Shown here in pieces: positions 13,016 to 25,130 of a stretch of DNA of 64,000 bases (positions are counted from its first letter, which is position 1; each line of letters opens with the position of its first letter). The notes beneath the pieces were generated by a model. The model was not told where the DNA came from and ran no database searches. It worked only from the letters and a program-made list of their open reading frames with translations. The DNA lies in NCBI GenBank assembly GCA_019914995.1, contig CM034138.1:3038001-3102000 (forward strand), in the 5' to 3' direction. The DNA comes from Acanthochlamys bracteata (taxonomy: Eukaryota > Streptophyta > Magnoliopsida > Pandanales > Velloziaceae). The position numbers were made by a program, and so were the translations under genes.

Positions 13016-14139
13016 TCATAGCGACAATCTGAGCTCTAAATCAAGTTCTTCTTGTGTGTCACTCGAGTTCTCTGAGTTTTGGCTCACTGAACCAGTTGAG
13101 CGCCGCCGGTGATCATGCCTTCTCTTCTTCTGCCCTGAATCCTGTACACTTGCAGAAGCTTTGTTATTCCCAACATTACAAGTTAATAGAAAAGAAAGAG
13201 TTAAAGAAGAAATGGAGGACAAATCTAAAAGCATCGAATAAGCTATAATTACTAAACCTCCATGGTTTGCTCAAAGAGAGGCAGTGTCACAGCATGTTGC
13301 GAAAAATTGTGACTTTGGTAGACGCTACTACTTCTGTAAGAAGTTAACCGAACGTCAAAACAATACCTCGCATAAAATATATTTATCATGATCTAGAACT
13401 AGAAATTAATTAAGCAGTACCTTGCTGTCAATGAAGAATGAAATCCATCGCACATGCTATCTAATCTCCCAGCATCTCCAAATTCCATCTGAATCAACAT
13501 GTGAAATTTAAGTTTGTGTATTTTAATTTTCCGGAAGGTACAATAAATCCTAGATATATATTGATAAATCTTTATATCCAAATATTTCTTGATTATTTCA
13601 CTGATAATTGAAGGGAAGAAGTTCTGCGGTTAAGATAGAAGTACCATAGTGTTGGGATGAAGTCCGAAGAGAGAAGACGAAGACGAAGACGATACGGCGT
13701 AAACAGTACTAGAAGAAGGGGGTGATGGTGATGAATAACCCATTTGTAGTCCCATCACTTGATCCTCTTCCTGCTTGTAGTAATATTACCCAAATCATCA
13801 AAAGAAAAAATCTGCATGAGAAAAAAAAATACATATATACAAATCTAACCCAAAAACCCTAATCAATCCAGGAATGAAATTCAAGGAAATTATTATTACC
13901 TTGTTGAGAGTGTTGATGAACGGAGGAGATTGTTGATGATGATGATGATAAGGAATATTATAAGAAGCCGCCATCTGACTCTGAAGTCTGATTTTCTCCA
14001 ATTGAGCTACACCAAGACCTCTCTGTGGTTGCTTTGGTTTGTCTGAACTGTTCTTCTTTCCTTTCCTTGTTGATGATCTTCCACTAGTACTACTACTACT
14101 CCTCCCCAACCCTAACTCTCCAAAACTGCTACTTCCCAT
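13016..14139 (-). CDS. SPEAR (SPOROCYTELESS-like EAR) transcriptional repressor
   Basis: Five exons: 14139-13900, 13770-13645, 13488-13421, 13333-13258, 13141-13016; 211 residues, phases consistent throughout. Residues about 25-57 hold the family's basic block (RKGKKNSSDKPKQPQRGLGV followed by AQLEKIRL). The middle is Ser/His-rich. The extreme C-terminus is an EAR repression motif of the LxLxL type (ELDLELRLSL). SPEAR proteins bind TCP factors and recruit TOPLESS corepressors; SPEAR3 is TIE1, SPOROCYTELESS/NOZZLE is the founding relative. They act in the nucleus in leaf and sporogenous development. Which SPEAR paralogue this is cannot be told by eye. A TATA-like ATATATATAAG lies near 14278-14288, about 140 bp upstream of the ATG. 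Confidence 0.9.
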
Positions 14140-14299
14140 AATTTTCTAGTACAACTCTTCTAGCTTGCTTTCCAAAAACTATAATCAACCTTTTAAGAGA
14201 AACAGAAAGAAGAGGAGAGACAGAAAGAGAGCTTAAAGATATTGGTTGTAGAAAGATGACAAAGAAGATCTTGTGCTAATATATATAAGAAGGGTGTAT

Positions 14300-17200
14300 T
14301 TTGTGTGTTGTGTTCCCTAAAAGTAATTACTGCACTGCTGTATACAGATTTTAGAGAAGATTTAGGATGATCTTCCTTGGCTTTCTAGCTAGCTTATCTT
14401 AATTATTAGTTTACGTTTTGCTTTTGTTTCTGTAAAATAATAACAATATTGGAATTGTTATTCTGCACTCCATGTGAAAGAGATGATCACATTATCAATA
14501 GAACAAATTACATTTAGGTTTCATACGTCAATTAAAGATATATATAATATATATATGAGAGCGAATAAGTGCACATTATTTCTTATGCGCAATCATTTTG
14601 ATTCTACTGGTATAAAGTTTTAAATTCAATCTACACCGTTGAATAAAGAGCTATAAGTTAAAAATATACCCACAAAATTTCAGTTTAATTGAACAACGAA
14701 TCTACCGTTATTCAACTTCTTGATATGATGACATAGAAGGAAAAAATCTAAAATATATATAGTCTTATTTTTATGATCTTGATAAAAAAATCGGACAAAA
14801 ATTAATTATCGATTCTTTTGAACTGAAATTTGATAAACATATTCTCAACTCATATATAGTTCTATATATGCAATAGTAAAACTCAAAATTAAAACTTTAT
14901 ACAGATAAAATAGTACTGATGTGCGCCAATTTACGTGTAAGTAAAGATGTGCTTCTATTTCCATCCAATATATATTTCATTTGATATTAATAATGTTGGT
15001 GTTGTTCGGTAACTTTAGAATAAATTAGATGAACATAGGGATTAATGAAAAGATTCTCAAGTAGATACTCTTGGAAATTTATTTATATACACATGCACAG
15101 TACTAATTAACAAAACAAATAAAACCCATGAACTGCTGATGATATAATTTAAATCATACTAGATTGTTTTAAATTCAAATAATTTGCTGGCTATCTGGCT
15201 AGCTGCAGGTCAATCTACAGCACCACAGGCTTGACATCTTCCAACACTATAGATCTCAAGAACTTAATAAAGAAAAAACATACTATGAATAAAAAAAGAT
15301 GATATTAGGTATGAAGGATTCCTGGGGTATATATACTTACTGGTAGCAGCTACCAGGCGTTTGAAAATGATTATAAAATAAATTTTTTTAGAATAAAAAA
15401 TATTTTTATTTTTTTAAAAAATAAGTTCTATTTTTATTACTTTTAAAAAATAATAAAAATATATAATAAAAAGATCTTATTATGTAGAATATGTTTTACA
15501 TTTTTTAAATTTTTAAATAAATTTTTTAATACTTATAAAATATGTATTGAAAAACGTAAAATAAAAAATTAAAAAGCAGCGTCGAAAAAACGCTAAGCCA
15601 AACAGGCTTAAATAATGTTAATTATATATATTCTATATATCTACTTAATTATGAATAACTATTTTTCCAAGTTTATATATATATATATATTCATGTATAG
15701 CTTTATCATTAATTTTCCATATGTTAAGAAAAGTATATATATAATAGTTGAGAAGAAGAAGTACTTAAATTTGTTGAGTTGAGTGGAATGAGAGAGGAAT
15801 AGGGGGCTCTTTTGATGTAAGGAAATTAAAGGGCATGAAGTAGCTTAGTGTTTGGTGGACCAGTTTATATATATGGATGGTGGTTGTGAAACTTACTTTT
15901 GTATTCTTTAGGTTCTCATATGTGATATGGGTGTTATAATATATTGATCATGGTTGAAATAAAAGCTAAATTATGTATATGCTTAGTTTATTTATGACTG
16001 CAGTAAACCTGAACAACTGTTGCAATTGATCTGAAGCAGTAAAAATTGTACACATATATTGTTAACTTAAAATAATTAACACTCCATATATGTTATTTGA
16101 AGATTTTGCTTAATTAAAATATAGTTGGATTGCAGAATTAGTTCAACAAGATCTTGCAGGCAAATAACTATAGATTAATAAAGTTTTGCTGGACTTTAAC
16201 TTCTCAAAATTCAAAATCTTATTAAAACTGTGATTATTATCAACTAGTTAAGTAGCTTATATATACATTCAATGATATATATGTCTTGTCTGAAAAAACT
16301 TTTGACTTGATCACTACTTATTAGTTTTTGTAACTTTTGTTTATATACATTGCCACCGCGATTGAAATTCTACTTAAAAACTTGGGGTTTGTTATTTAAA
16401 ATAAACAAAATTATTTTTTTCAAACTCACTTTAATATAAAATAAATAAATAAATAAATAATTTTATAAAAAAATTTTTATATAAAATAATTATAAAAATT
16501 TATTTTTATTAAATATGATTTTATTTTATTTTTTGAATACATTTTAAAAAATTAAGTTTACCCAAAAATAAACTCTTCCCTATTATATATATACTCCAAC
16601 TTTATATTACGTTCTCGGCACTCTTTCTTATATATAACATTATAATTCGTTCAAATAATCGTGATTGCAGAGAAAAATATTTTATTATTAAAAAATAAAG
16701 AGTGAGTCGTAGCCGTTTGATCATTTGATTTAATAATAATGCGAGGGTGTTTAGGATTGTCTAAATCCTCTTCTAGACATATACACATATATAATGTAAA
16801 TAAGAAGTGTAGGAATTAGGTCTTTTTTACCATATAATCATGTGGAGGAAAACGTGCTTATTGATTTTATTCAATAGAAGAAACGTAGTGGAAAGAAATA
16901 TAATCGAGGCATAGTTGGTAGATCCGGATCAGATCGTTCAGATCAAAGCAGCAATTATCGACCCGAATAATAAACTGATTCGGGTCTGAAAATAGAGCGT
17001 TTATATAATCAATCCGTTTTTTCTATTTCGATCCGTTTTAATCTGAACGATCCGTTCGTCCGGATCAACATAGTATGTTATAAAAATATATATATCTAAG
17101 ATCCTAACCTTATGGTCCTTAACTGGCTCGAGTCCTAGATTCCTAATTGATTCTTCTCTGCTTCTCTTTCTCTGCCGACAAGCTCGCCACATTCTCAACT

Positions 17201-20200
17201 CCGGTAGTTCAGCTAAGATTTCTTCTGAGATTTCTCGGCTAAGTGTTATCGACTCTGGCTGATCCTCAACTCTCTTTCATCACTAACAGTAGCAACACCA
17301 CCAGGGCAAAGCTCTCCATTTTCACACGCATATAGTACCTAATCTTTTTTCTCAGTTTTGGTTTTTGAGATGCAATAGATGATCCCGTAGAGTATGTCAA
17401 AAATTCGGCAGCGGCGATTATATGTTCAATATACCACCATTTGTGCCGATACAGACATAAAAGCTATCGCCATTACAACAGTTACTCGGGTAGTAAAGTC
17501 AGGTTGCTTACAACACAATATAGAGAGGACCCCTTCGGTTTAGTAACTTATCTTCGGTTCGGGTATGGGCGCAATTGAAATAAAATATATACATCGGTTG
17601 CTCACAACACAATATATACCTCTACAGCGTTAACATAGCTGCTGATCACGCGGCGGTGCTCCATCACTCGTCGTTTGCCTCCAACGCCAAAAGGTTCGTA
17701 GGTTTCATATCCCAATACGAATTTAGGGCGAATATGATGATGATGAAGAGGAGCATGATGACGGAGGTTCAAGCAAAAGCATCTTCTGCTTCCTCTGCTT
17801 CTCACCATTGACATCAGAGAATGAGAGAAGAGAGAGAGATGCACATTATCAGAGCCTTGCAAAAGTCTTTTTTTTTTTATGGTAATTCAAAATTTTGTTC
17901 CATACTTTCTTTTTAGCAGTATTTTTTAATTAAATATTAAATGCGGGGTTATTTTGCTTTTCTTCATTCTTTTGTATTGATCCGCAATGTAAGAGAGGAA
18001 AAATGTTGATAGATGAGTTTGTAAAGAGGAAGAAATAATAATGAAAGATATCTGTGTCGTGTTATTTTATACCAACTCACACACTAATCTGTGTTTTTTA
18101 TTGTGACCCGACGGGTCAACCCGCCCACCCTCGACTCAGACACCAATCTGAATCGATTGCCGGTCGAATTGTACGGCTATGGATTGAGATAGATGTTGAT
18201 TATATGAAACCTTTAATTTAAGAATAATATAGCACAAAGAGAATCTTTTGGTAGAAACTTATATATTATATTTATCAAATAATAATTTACAAAATTAGTA
18301 CATATAGCTATCATCAATATAGCACCGTGACAGTCAGAAAACGTTTCGTTTCAACTTTTAATTTTACTTTTCAAAATAAATTTTATATAATTTATTTATA
18401 AATTTAAAAAGTATAGATAAATTGTATATAATAAAATTTTATTATTATTTATTTTATAGTAAAAAAACTTATTTTTTAAAATATTAAAAAAATAATTTAT
18501 AAGCACTTTTTGTTGGTGAGATATAACGCTGAAAGAGTCGAAACGAAGATTTTAATTACGGTCTTGATAATATACTATACAACACTGAAGTTTTATATCA
18601 ATGTGAGATTAATTTAAAAAACTTTCTACTAAATGAATCGTCTTTTATTTTAGTTTATCTCAATGTGCGATTAATTTAATTCATTCTTTATACTCAACAC
18701 TTTTGAATGATCCATAAGTTGGTGAGTCTTTAAGAAGAAAATTATAGACATGAAAGCTTTTTTTTAATCTTCCCCATTATAAAAATAAATAACTTCACGT
18801 AAGCAAAAGCATGCCTTTCTTGTTAATTTGTTAAAAAATAGTACTCATTGCAATGATTCATATAATAAAAACATTATAATTAATCGAAGGAAGCTACGGA
18901 GATGTTTCGTAATCACATGGTAAGCATAAAAATACCACGTATTAGTAGATAATTATTTTTTTATTAATTAATCATTAATTAATGTTTTACCTTCCTGCTC
19001 AAGAGGAGATGCCGGAGAAGGACAAGAAGATGAAGGACATCTAATTATTTTTATCGAAACGAAGCAAAAAGAATTCAGAGACAGGTCAATTAGTGCCGGC
19101 TGTTATTCTATACACAATACAATAATAACTCCATGCCCTGTGAAAACTTTTTATTCAAATAAAAGAATTAAAATTTACTGAAGTTAGAACCAACATACTT
19201 GATCATGCATGCATCAACAACATCTAGGTTGTGCTTTTAAAACAAAAGTCTGTATTTTTTAAAATTCTATAAAATATTATTAAAAATTTAAAAAAATATA
19301 TAAATAAAAATTGGAATAAAAATGAATAGAATAGCAAAGCCAAATATGCCCTAAATATATATAAAATTATCTAATAACATATTTATTTTGAGTAACGATC
19401 ACTACTTTATGTATATATATAGCACTAGAATTTTTAAACACCCCATTGCTGTAGCAGGAGTTTTATTCAAAAAAAAAAGAGAGAACAAGATGCTCTCTTA
19501 CTTACATAACCGAGCATGCTTAAAAAATAAATACTAATACTATCTTATAATATAAAATTTTTAGAATTATTAAAGTTTTTTATAATATTATAAAAAAAAT
19601 TATCAAAGAATATAAAATAAAAAGATTTTTCAAAATAGAGCGACATTGAATCCCATGCTTAATGTGCAGCATACTTCCTATCGTTATTTCATGATCATAG
19701 CCATAGAACACACGTACTGCTGTAATGTTTGATCACAGCTTTAGGCAAGAATACTGCATAAAAGAATAATCCATGCTTAAATAAGTTATATATAGTTTTA
19801 TAGTTTTAAGATATGTCATTTTCACTCTTACAATTCATTATTTCTACTAAAACACTATTTTTAATTTATTTTTAATTACACAAAAGAATATAACATATCA
19901 CTTTCGACTTATTTCTTACTAAAAAATACAAAAATTAACTTTATTTTCAATAATACTATTTAAACTAACTTATTTTGTAATAAATTACACACACTTAAAA
20001 TAAGTATATTATGTTTTACTAATTTTTGTAAGTCTTTATGTAATCAACTAGAGATGCAGTCAATATCTATATGCACAAACAGGATTTTGGCCTTCACAAT
20101 CACCAATAACCAACAAACTATGTGCATGAGAGAAAACAACTCAGGAGTCAGGAACCGATATGCGACTGAATTTTTTAAAGAGAATGAAATCCATGCACAA

Positions 20201-20808
20201 AACAAAGTTACTGCAAACACTCAACTGAACAATAACTACAGATTTATAGAGATGATTGAACTATGATTATGTCAGACATTCTAAGGCTTCATAAAAACTA
20301 TTTCTGTCTCTATAACATCAATTCTTCCAACATTTGCTACCATCTACCTTCATTAGATAGCAAGAAAGAAACTAATAAAGTCAATATTACCTATTTACAG
20401 AAATCCAGACTAGCACAGATATAATTTGCCTTTTTATTCAAGAACTTCTGCAAGTTAAGGGAAGTTTCAAGGCAGAAGCAAACATTTTTTGACTATCTAC
20501 TGTATAAATATTTGGCTTACAGGATAAAGACAGCGCAGTTATATAATGCTTATACTGCTAAACAAGGAATAAGATGTACAGATACTTGCAACAATATCAG
20601 TCACCTAACCATAAAATAAAATAAGAACTATAAAGATGAGCACATATGAAAACAAGACTATAGCAAAACATAGTGCAAACTACAACCAAGAATGAATTAG
20701 TACCCAAAAATGTTCTAAAGTACATCAATACCGGTTATATGCATGTTAAGTACTGTAAGGATACTACACTTGATACTACAGAGGGAAATGTGAAGCCCCT
20801 AAGTCTCA
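14300..20808. other. 6.5 kb gene-poor intergenic region
   Basis: AT-rich DNA with several decayed MITE-like blocks: around 15352-15611 (ends GGCGTTTGAAAATG and CGCTAAGCCAAACAGGC), a reversed Tourist-like block near 16385-16590, hAT-like remnants near 18338-18530 and 19230-19350, and the hairpin element at 16921-17066. A pair of imperfect direct repeats (GGTTGCTNACAACACAATATA) lies at about 17501 and 17593. The ORFs at 17001-17198, 17602-17862 and 20054-20266 show no recognisable protein and I do not call them. Confidence 0.55.
16921..17066. repeat. 146 bp nested inverted repeat (hairpin element)
   Basis: The outer ends GATCCGG / CCGGATC match exactly, the next block GATCGTTCAGAT (16933-16944) is exactly inverted at 17041-17052, and an inner pair GACCCGAAT / ATTCGGGTC lies at 16960-16968 and 16978-16986. 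The whole could fold into one long stem. It could be a tiny foldback transposon; no target duplication was evident. Confidence 0.7.
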
Positions 20809-21792
20809 CTATTGCAAATGCTCGTACGCTGCAGACCGCATAACTGATGCATAGTAGTGTGTCTCAAGCTCCTTGAGTCCTGCAGATGCTTGCTCTGCGA
20901 CCTTCTCAAGCAGCCGATCACTGTGCTCTGCTTGCTGCTCAAATTCCGCTGCCTGCCGATCAACATGCTCATTCAGTGAGGCAAATCCAGTGAAAATTGC
21001 AGTCTGCTTCAGCTCTGAAACCAGCTTCAGCAATGAATCTGCTGCTTGTACCTGCCCTGCCGCCACATTCCAACAGCTCAATCAAGTTTACCCATTTCAA
21101 TTCAACACATCCTTTTCAAAACTTACTTCAACATGGGCGTCTTATTCTACAACTTGAGTCGTTAATCTTTGCATGAGCAAGCTAAGCATAGATCAAGCCA
21201 GTCAAAACTCAGCTCAAAGTCTAATTTTGCGGAATGAAAATTTACTGTTTTCTTTCCATTTGCTGAAATGCATTGTTTTAAATAATTGGCTTGTGAATTA
21301 CTTATCTTGAGAAATGTTTTCTTCCACAATACAAGGTTATTAATTCCCATTCGTTGAAATTTAATTAAACCAAAAAAAAACCTCAAATCCATTAACCAAA
21401 GAATCAATCAGAATCTCAATTTAAAATTTACTTTTGCGGTGAGGAAAGAAGTGTCTTTCTATTAAAAAATTTGATTCGAAATTAGATACAAAACTTACAA
21501 TTCTTGCAGCGCGAATCTCCATCTGGAATGAATCCTGACTGTTGCGGACTGGTGGATCGTTCACCTGAGAGAAGAACACATGTAAGATTCCATCAGTTGA
21601 TTTAAGAGAGAGAGCGAGAGAGTGTGAGAGAGAGACCCTGGAGAGTTGAACAAGTTGGGTGAAGTTATCGATCATAGCAGCAACATCAGTCTCGACTCGG
21701 TTGATAAGAGAGTTCTGTTTCTGTGAGGCGGCTGCAGCGGCGGCCGCTGTCGGTCCACTGGCAGCACCACTTGGTCCACCGGGCTTGCTCAT
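20809..21792 (-). CDS. MED22: Mediator of RNA polymerase II transcription subunit 22
   Basis: Three exons: 21792-21637, 21564-21499, 21051-20809; 154 residues, the usual length for plant MED22 (Surf5 family). The N-terminus is Gly/Ala-rich ([16 protein letters not shown]), followed by the family's helical core: a [16 protein letters not shown] helix, [16 protein letters not shown], then [19 protein letters not shown] and a long C-terminal coiled coil. MED22 is a head-module subunit pairing with MED11, needed for general transcription. The first in-frame ATG is at 21792; the frame opens further upstream only with a non-ATG codon. Exon 1 uses a weak donor (GTCTCT), which is the least secure border. 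Confidence 0.93.
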
Positions 21793-22080
21793 CTTTCTCA
21801 AACTAAACAGAATTTGGGGGAAAATTAATTAAATAATTTCTCCAGGCAAGATTTTAACCTTTTAATTAGGATAGCAATTTGAGTTAGTGAGTCGGGTTTG
21901 AGTCAATCTATTTAATAATCTAGACACAAAATTCTTCAATCCTAACCCATATGTATACATATATATGTATTTATATACACATAAATATATGGGTGAAAAT
22001 TGCCAACCTACCTCATTTAATAAATAGGAACACCAGATTTTACAGTGAATTTAGTTACAACAACGACATATAAGCCTTCG

Positions 22081-22331
22081 TGCATGTTTGGGTTTACTTT
22101 TCTACTCCTTTTTATTCCAACTTTTTATTTCACATTTCCCAATAAATCTTCTACAATATTCTACATAGTTTTTTTTTTAGTTTGAAAAGTATAGAAAAAT
22201 TCTACGTCATAAGATCTTGTTATTGGCCTTTTTGTTTTAGATAAAACAAGTATAGCTCGTTTCTCAAATAAAGATGAAAATATTCTTCATTCTAGAAAAG
22301 CTACTTTTTCAAAAGCACTATCAAACGTCCC
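22081..22331. mobile_element. hAT-like MITE upstream of MED22
   Basis: Ends TGCATGTTTGGGTTTACTTTT and AAAAGCACTATCAAACGTCC form imperfect inverted repeats; the interior shares CTTCTACAATATTCTACA and TTCATTCTAGAAAAG with the copy at 5474-5739. It separates MED22 from the orphan UBP exon. Confidence 0.6.
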
Positions 22332-22601
22332 CTTCATCCACTAGTTAATGAAAGCTCAGTTTGTGACATATGACTTCCATGAACGTAACTACCTAGGCAG
22401 GAAAGGCATCTAAAAGATATGTGAGATCAACACCTCCATGGGCTTGCCAATAGCAGCCAAAAGATTCTTGTTAGTGGATAATTGCCAATAAACTTAAGCA
22501 CGAACAATAAGCATATAGTGACTACCATAAACTGCAACACTAAGAACATGGCATAGTGGAACTTCCAAAAGAATAGTAGTATAACTACTAGGATTTCCTA
22601 C

Positions 22602-22701
22602 CTGGATGAATAGATCAGCAAGGCACGTCAAAAGGTTCTCTTCTTCAGCAACGCTTTTGTTGTTCGAATAATAACCAAGTAGTTGCTTAAAAGTAAAGTG
22701 C
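22602..22701 (-). pseudogene. Orphan exon of a UBP3/UBP4-type ubiquitin-specific protease
   Basis: A 100 bp segment bounded by a good acceptor (TGCAG before 22701) and donor (CAG then GTAGGA at 22601) reads QLLGYYSNNKSVAEEENL then LTCLADLFIQ, closely matching the exon of plant UBP3/UBP4 just after the catalytic Cys region. I could find neither the exon with the Cys box (GNTCYCNS) on the higher-coordinate side nor the following exons with the QDAHEF motif on the lower side, where a MITE and MED22 sit instead. I read it as a gene fragment. It could alternatively be a surviving exon of a gene broken by rearrangement. Confidence 0.6.
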
Positions 22702-23649
22702 CTGCACTTAAAGATCAACAAATCAGCACAAGAATAAAAACGAAACTCAGATTTTCTCAAACAGCAAATGTTTCAAACTCATGACAAAATATTCTATCAA
22801 CAGCCGAATAGGTCCTTGCCAAGCTGGCTTAAAAAGATCTAGTAACATCTTAAGAAGCCTAAAAGGAAATAGAAATTCCCATCAATGTCATCTAAAATCT
22901 GGAATAAACCTAACATGCAAAGTTAAATGGGTGGTGAGCTTGGAAGCAAGAGAAAATAGAAGGAGCATCATCCTTCAGCTTACTAAGAATTACAAATAGC
23001 CAACATCATGTATCTGAAATGCTTAAGCTGCTAAGTAGGTAAAATTGGTTTTACTAACATGAAAAAATACATGAAACGAGCCTACTAATAAAGGCTTAAA
23101 TTTAGAATAAATATGCTCCCGCTAACTACTTATTTTTTAGACCAATTTTTTGTTACATAGGAAAGTGCTACTGAAATTCAACATATATTTGCAGTCGCAT
23201 GCTACACTTATATACTTGCAGTGTAAGGAGAATCTTTTCCCATAGCATTTAAACGGGAAATTTAATCCACAAGGTTCCTTATAAAAATCGCCTAACAAAC
23301 AGGAACATTAAGCAACTGGATCGGATAGGTGCGGAGTTGCAAAAAAACACATAACAACCTCTAACATGTACATAGGCATTGACTAATTTGGTGAAATTGT
23401 GTAAAGGATTTTAGGAAAGGATTGACTATTAGCTGAAGGATTGAATCAAATTGACTTTAAAATGAAAAAACAAGAACTTCAGCTGGAGAACGGAGTTGCA
23501 GTAGTAGGTTTTGCCAAAGTTTTCCAGGCCGAAGTATCTCTCCTGTTGGGGGAACTAATTTTGGAAATCTTCGATAACCAAGTTAAAGACAAGCTAGTAA
23601 AGCACACACGGTCGGTAAAGAACTTTTTGAGTTTGAATAAGCAAACAAA

Positions 23650-24010
23650 CAAAGAGTCATTGTGATTCACCCGTAAGGCCGTGCCCACTTGCTCGCCGTA
23701 TTCCGACAATTAGGGCATTGGCCGGAGATTGATCCGCTAGAGAAAGAATTCAAGCGGCGGTGAAATCCGCACTGCGTTGAACAGCAACGAGGACCGGTCG
23801 TAGGGACGATCGCGTGCTCGATTTGTTAGATTTCCAGCGGGAGGCCGGCGGCGACAGTCGAGTTCGCACGCGGTCGCGCTCAGGCACGATCGTGAGTTTC
23901 GATTTCGCGCAACGGAGAAAGGAAGAAGCCCAGGAGTAGAGATCCCGCCGGGACAGAAGAGAGGGAGAAATCGCGCTCGGCTGTGAGGAGGAACAGGAGA
24001 TGAGCGGTAT
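23650..24010. promoter_or_regulatory. GC- and CpG-rich block, possible old promoter/5' leader
   Basis: Roughly 350 bp is far richer in G/C and CpG than anything around it (runs such as CGGTCGTAGGGACGATCGCG). In plants such islands commonly mark promoters and leaders. It lies about 950 bp on the upstream side of the orphan UBP exon, so it may be that gene's former leader. No coding frame was recognised on either strand. Confidence 0.35.
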
Positions 24011-25130
24011 GAAGAGAACTATAAAAGCTTGTAAAATGAAATATTTTTAAAATAAAAGAATTTTAAATTTTTTAAATTTAGTTTTGTAATTTTATTAGTT
24101 ATTTATATTATTAAAAAATTATTTAAAAATTGAGTATTTATTTGTAATAATAAGTATTTCATATGTAATGTCAAATGTTTTATAAACAACATGCAGAGAT
24201 CAATATATTAAGTGTGTTTATTTTGAAATAAATTTATGTTTTTAAAATAAGTTTAAAAAAATTAAATTACAAAACTAAAAATATTTAATAAAAATTTTAT
24301 ATTATGTTGTATTAATATTAAGTTTTAAAATTATGGATTTTGATATCATGTTAGAAGTCTAAATTTTCAACTCAAAACTTGAAACGAAAGGAGTTGCTCA
24401 TAGTTTATAAATTTACTTGTCCGACATGTGATGCGGGTGTCGGGGCCTTCAAATTAGTTTAGACTTGAACTAGTAGAATGGTGCTCAACTAGAAAATAAG
24501 TTAGTTAGGTGATTTAAATTCGGATTAGTAAAGAAATGGCAGATAGTATCCGAATAAAAAACGAATTAAAATTAGTAGGTGAACCAGCGACACATTTTAG
24601 ATTAAGTTAAGTTGGACTTTACTTTGAGAGAGTTTAATAATCCATACTTCTTAATAATTTTATGTTAATTGGGTGTTGAATGATGATTTGTTTATATTAG
24701 AGAAATGCTAATTGCTAAATGATACGTCTAATATATACAATTAAAATTTTGTTTTCTAGATATTATGGTATTTAGCAAAACGTATAAAACTTTTCTATGC
24801 ATAAACAATTAATACTTTGCAATTTGCCAGGTTGAACTAGGATACATTTATTCAAGAAACAAAACAGTCAAATTAATGAATGAATAACCTACGTACACGC
24901 ATTTGTTCGTACTAATGCAAATGGAAAGAGAGGAAGAAGAACTGCGGATCCTCTCAGATCTCACCTGCAACTCCCCTACAATGGCCTGATTCATTGCAAC
25001 GTCCACATAATATAAAAACGTTCTATGTCATAGTTACAGAAGAGAGAAATCTCAAAGCTGTTACTGAGATATTTTTCATTGTTTTCCCTTTGTGTATTGA
25101 GATTTTTTTTCTACTTTGTGTATTATTGCC

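Noticed and set aside
17602..17862. 86-codon frame with a His-rich stretch
   Set aside because: No similarity recognised; surrounded by direct repeats and transposon-like sequence.
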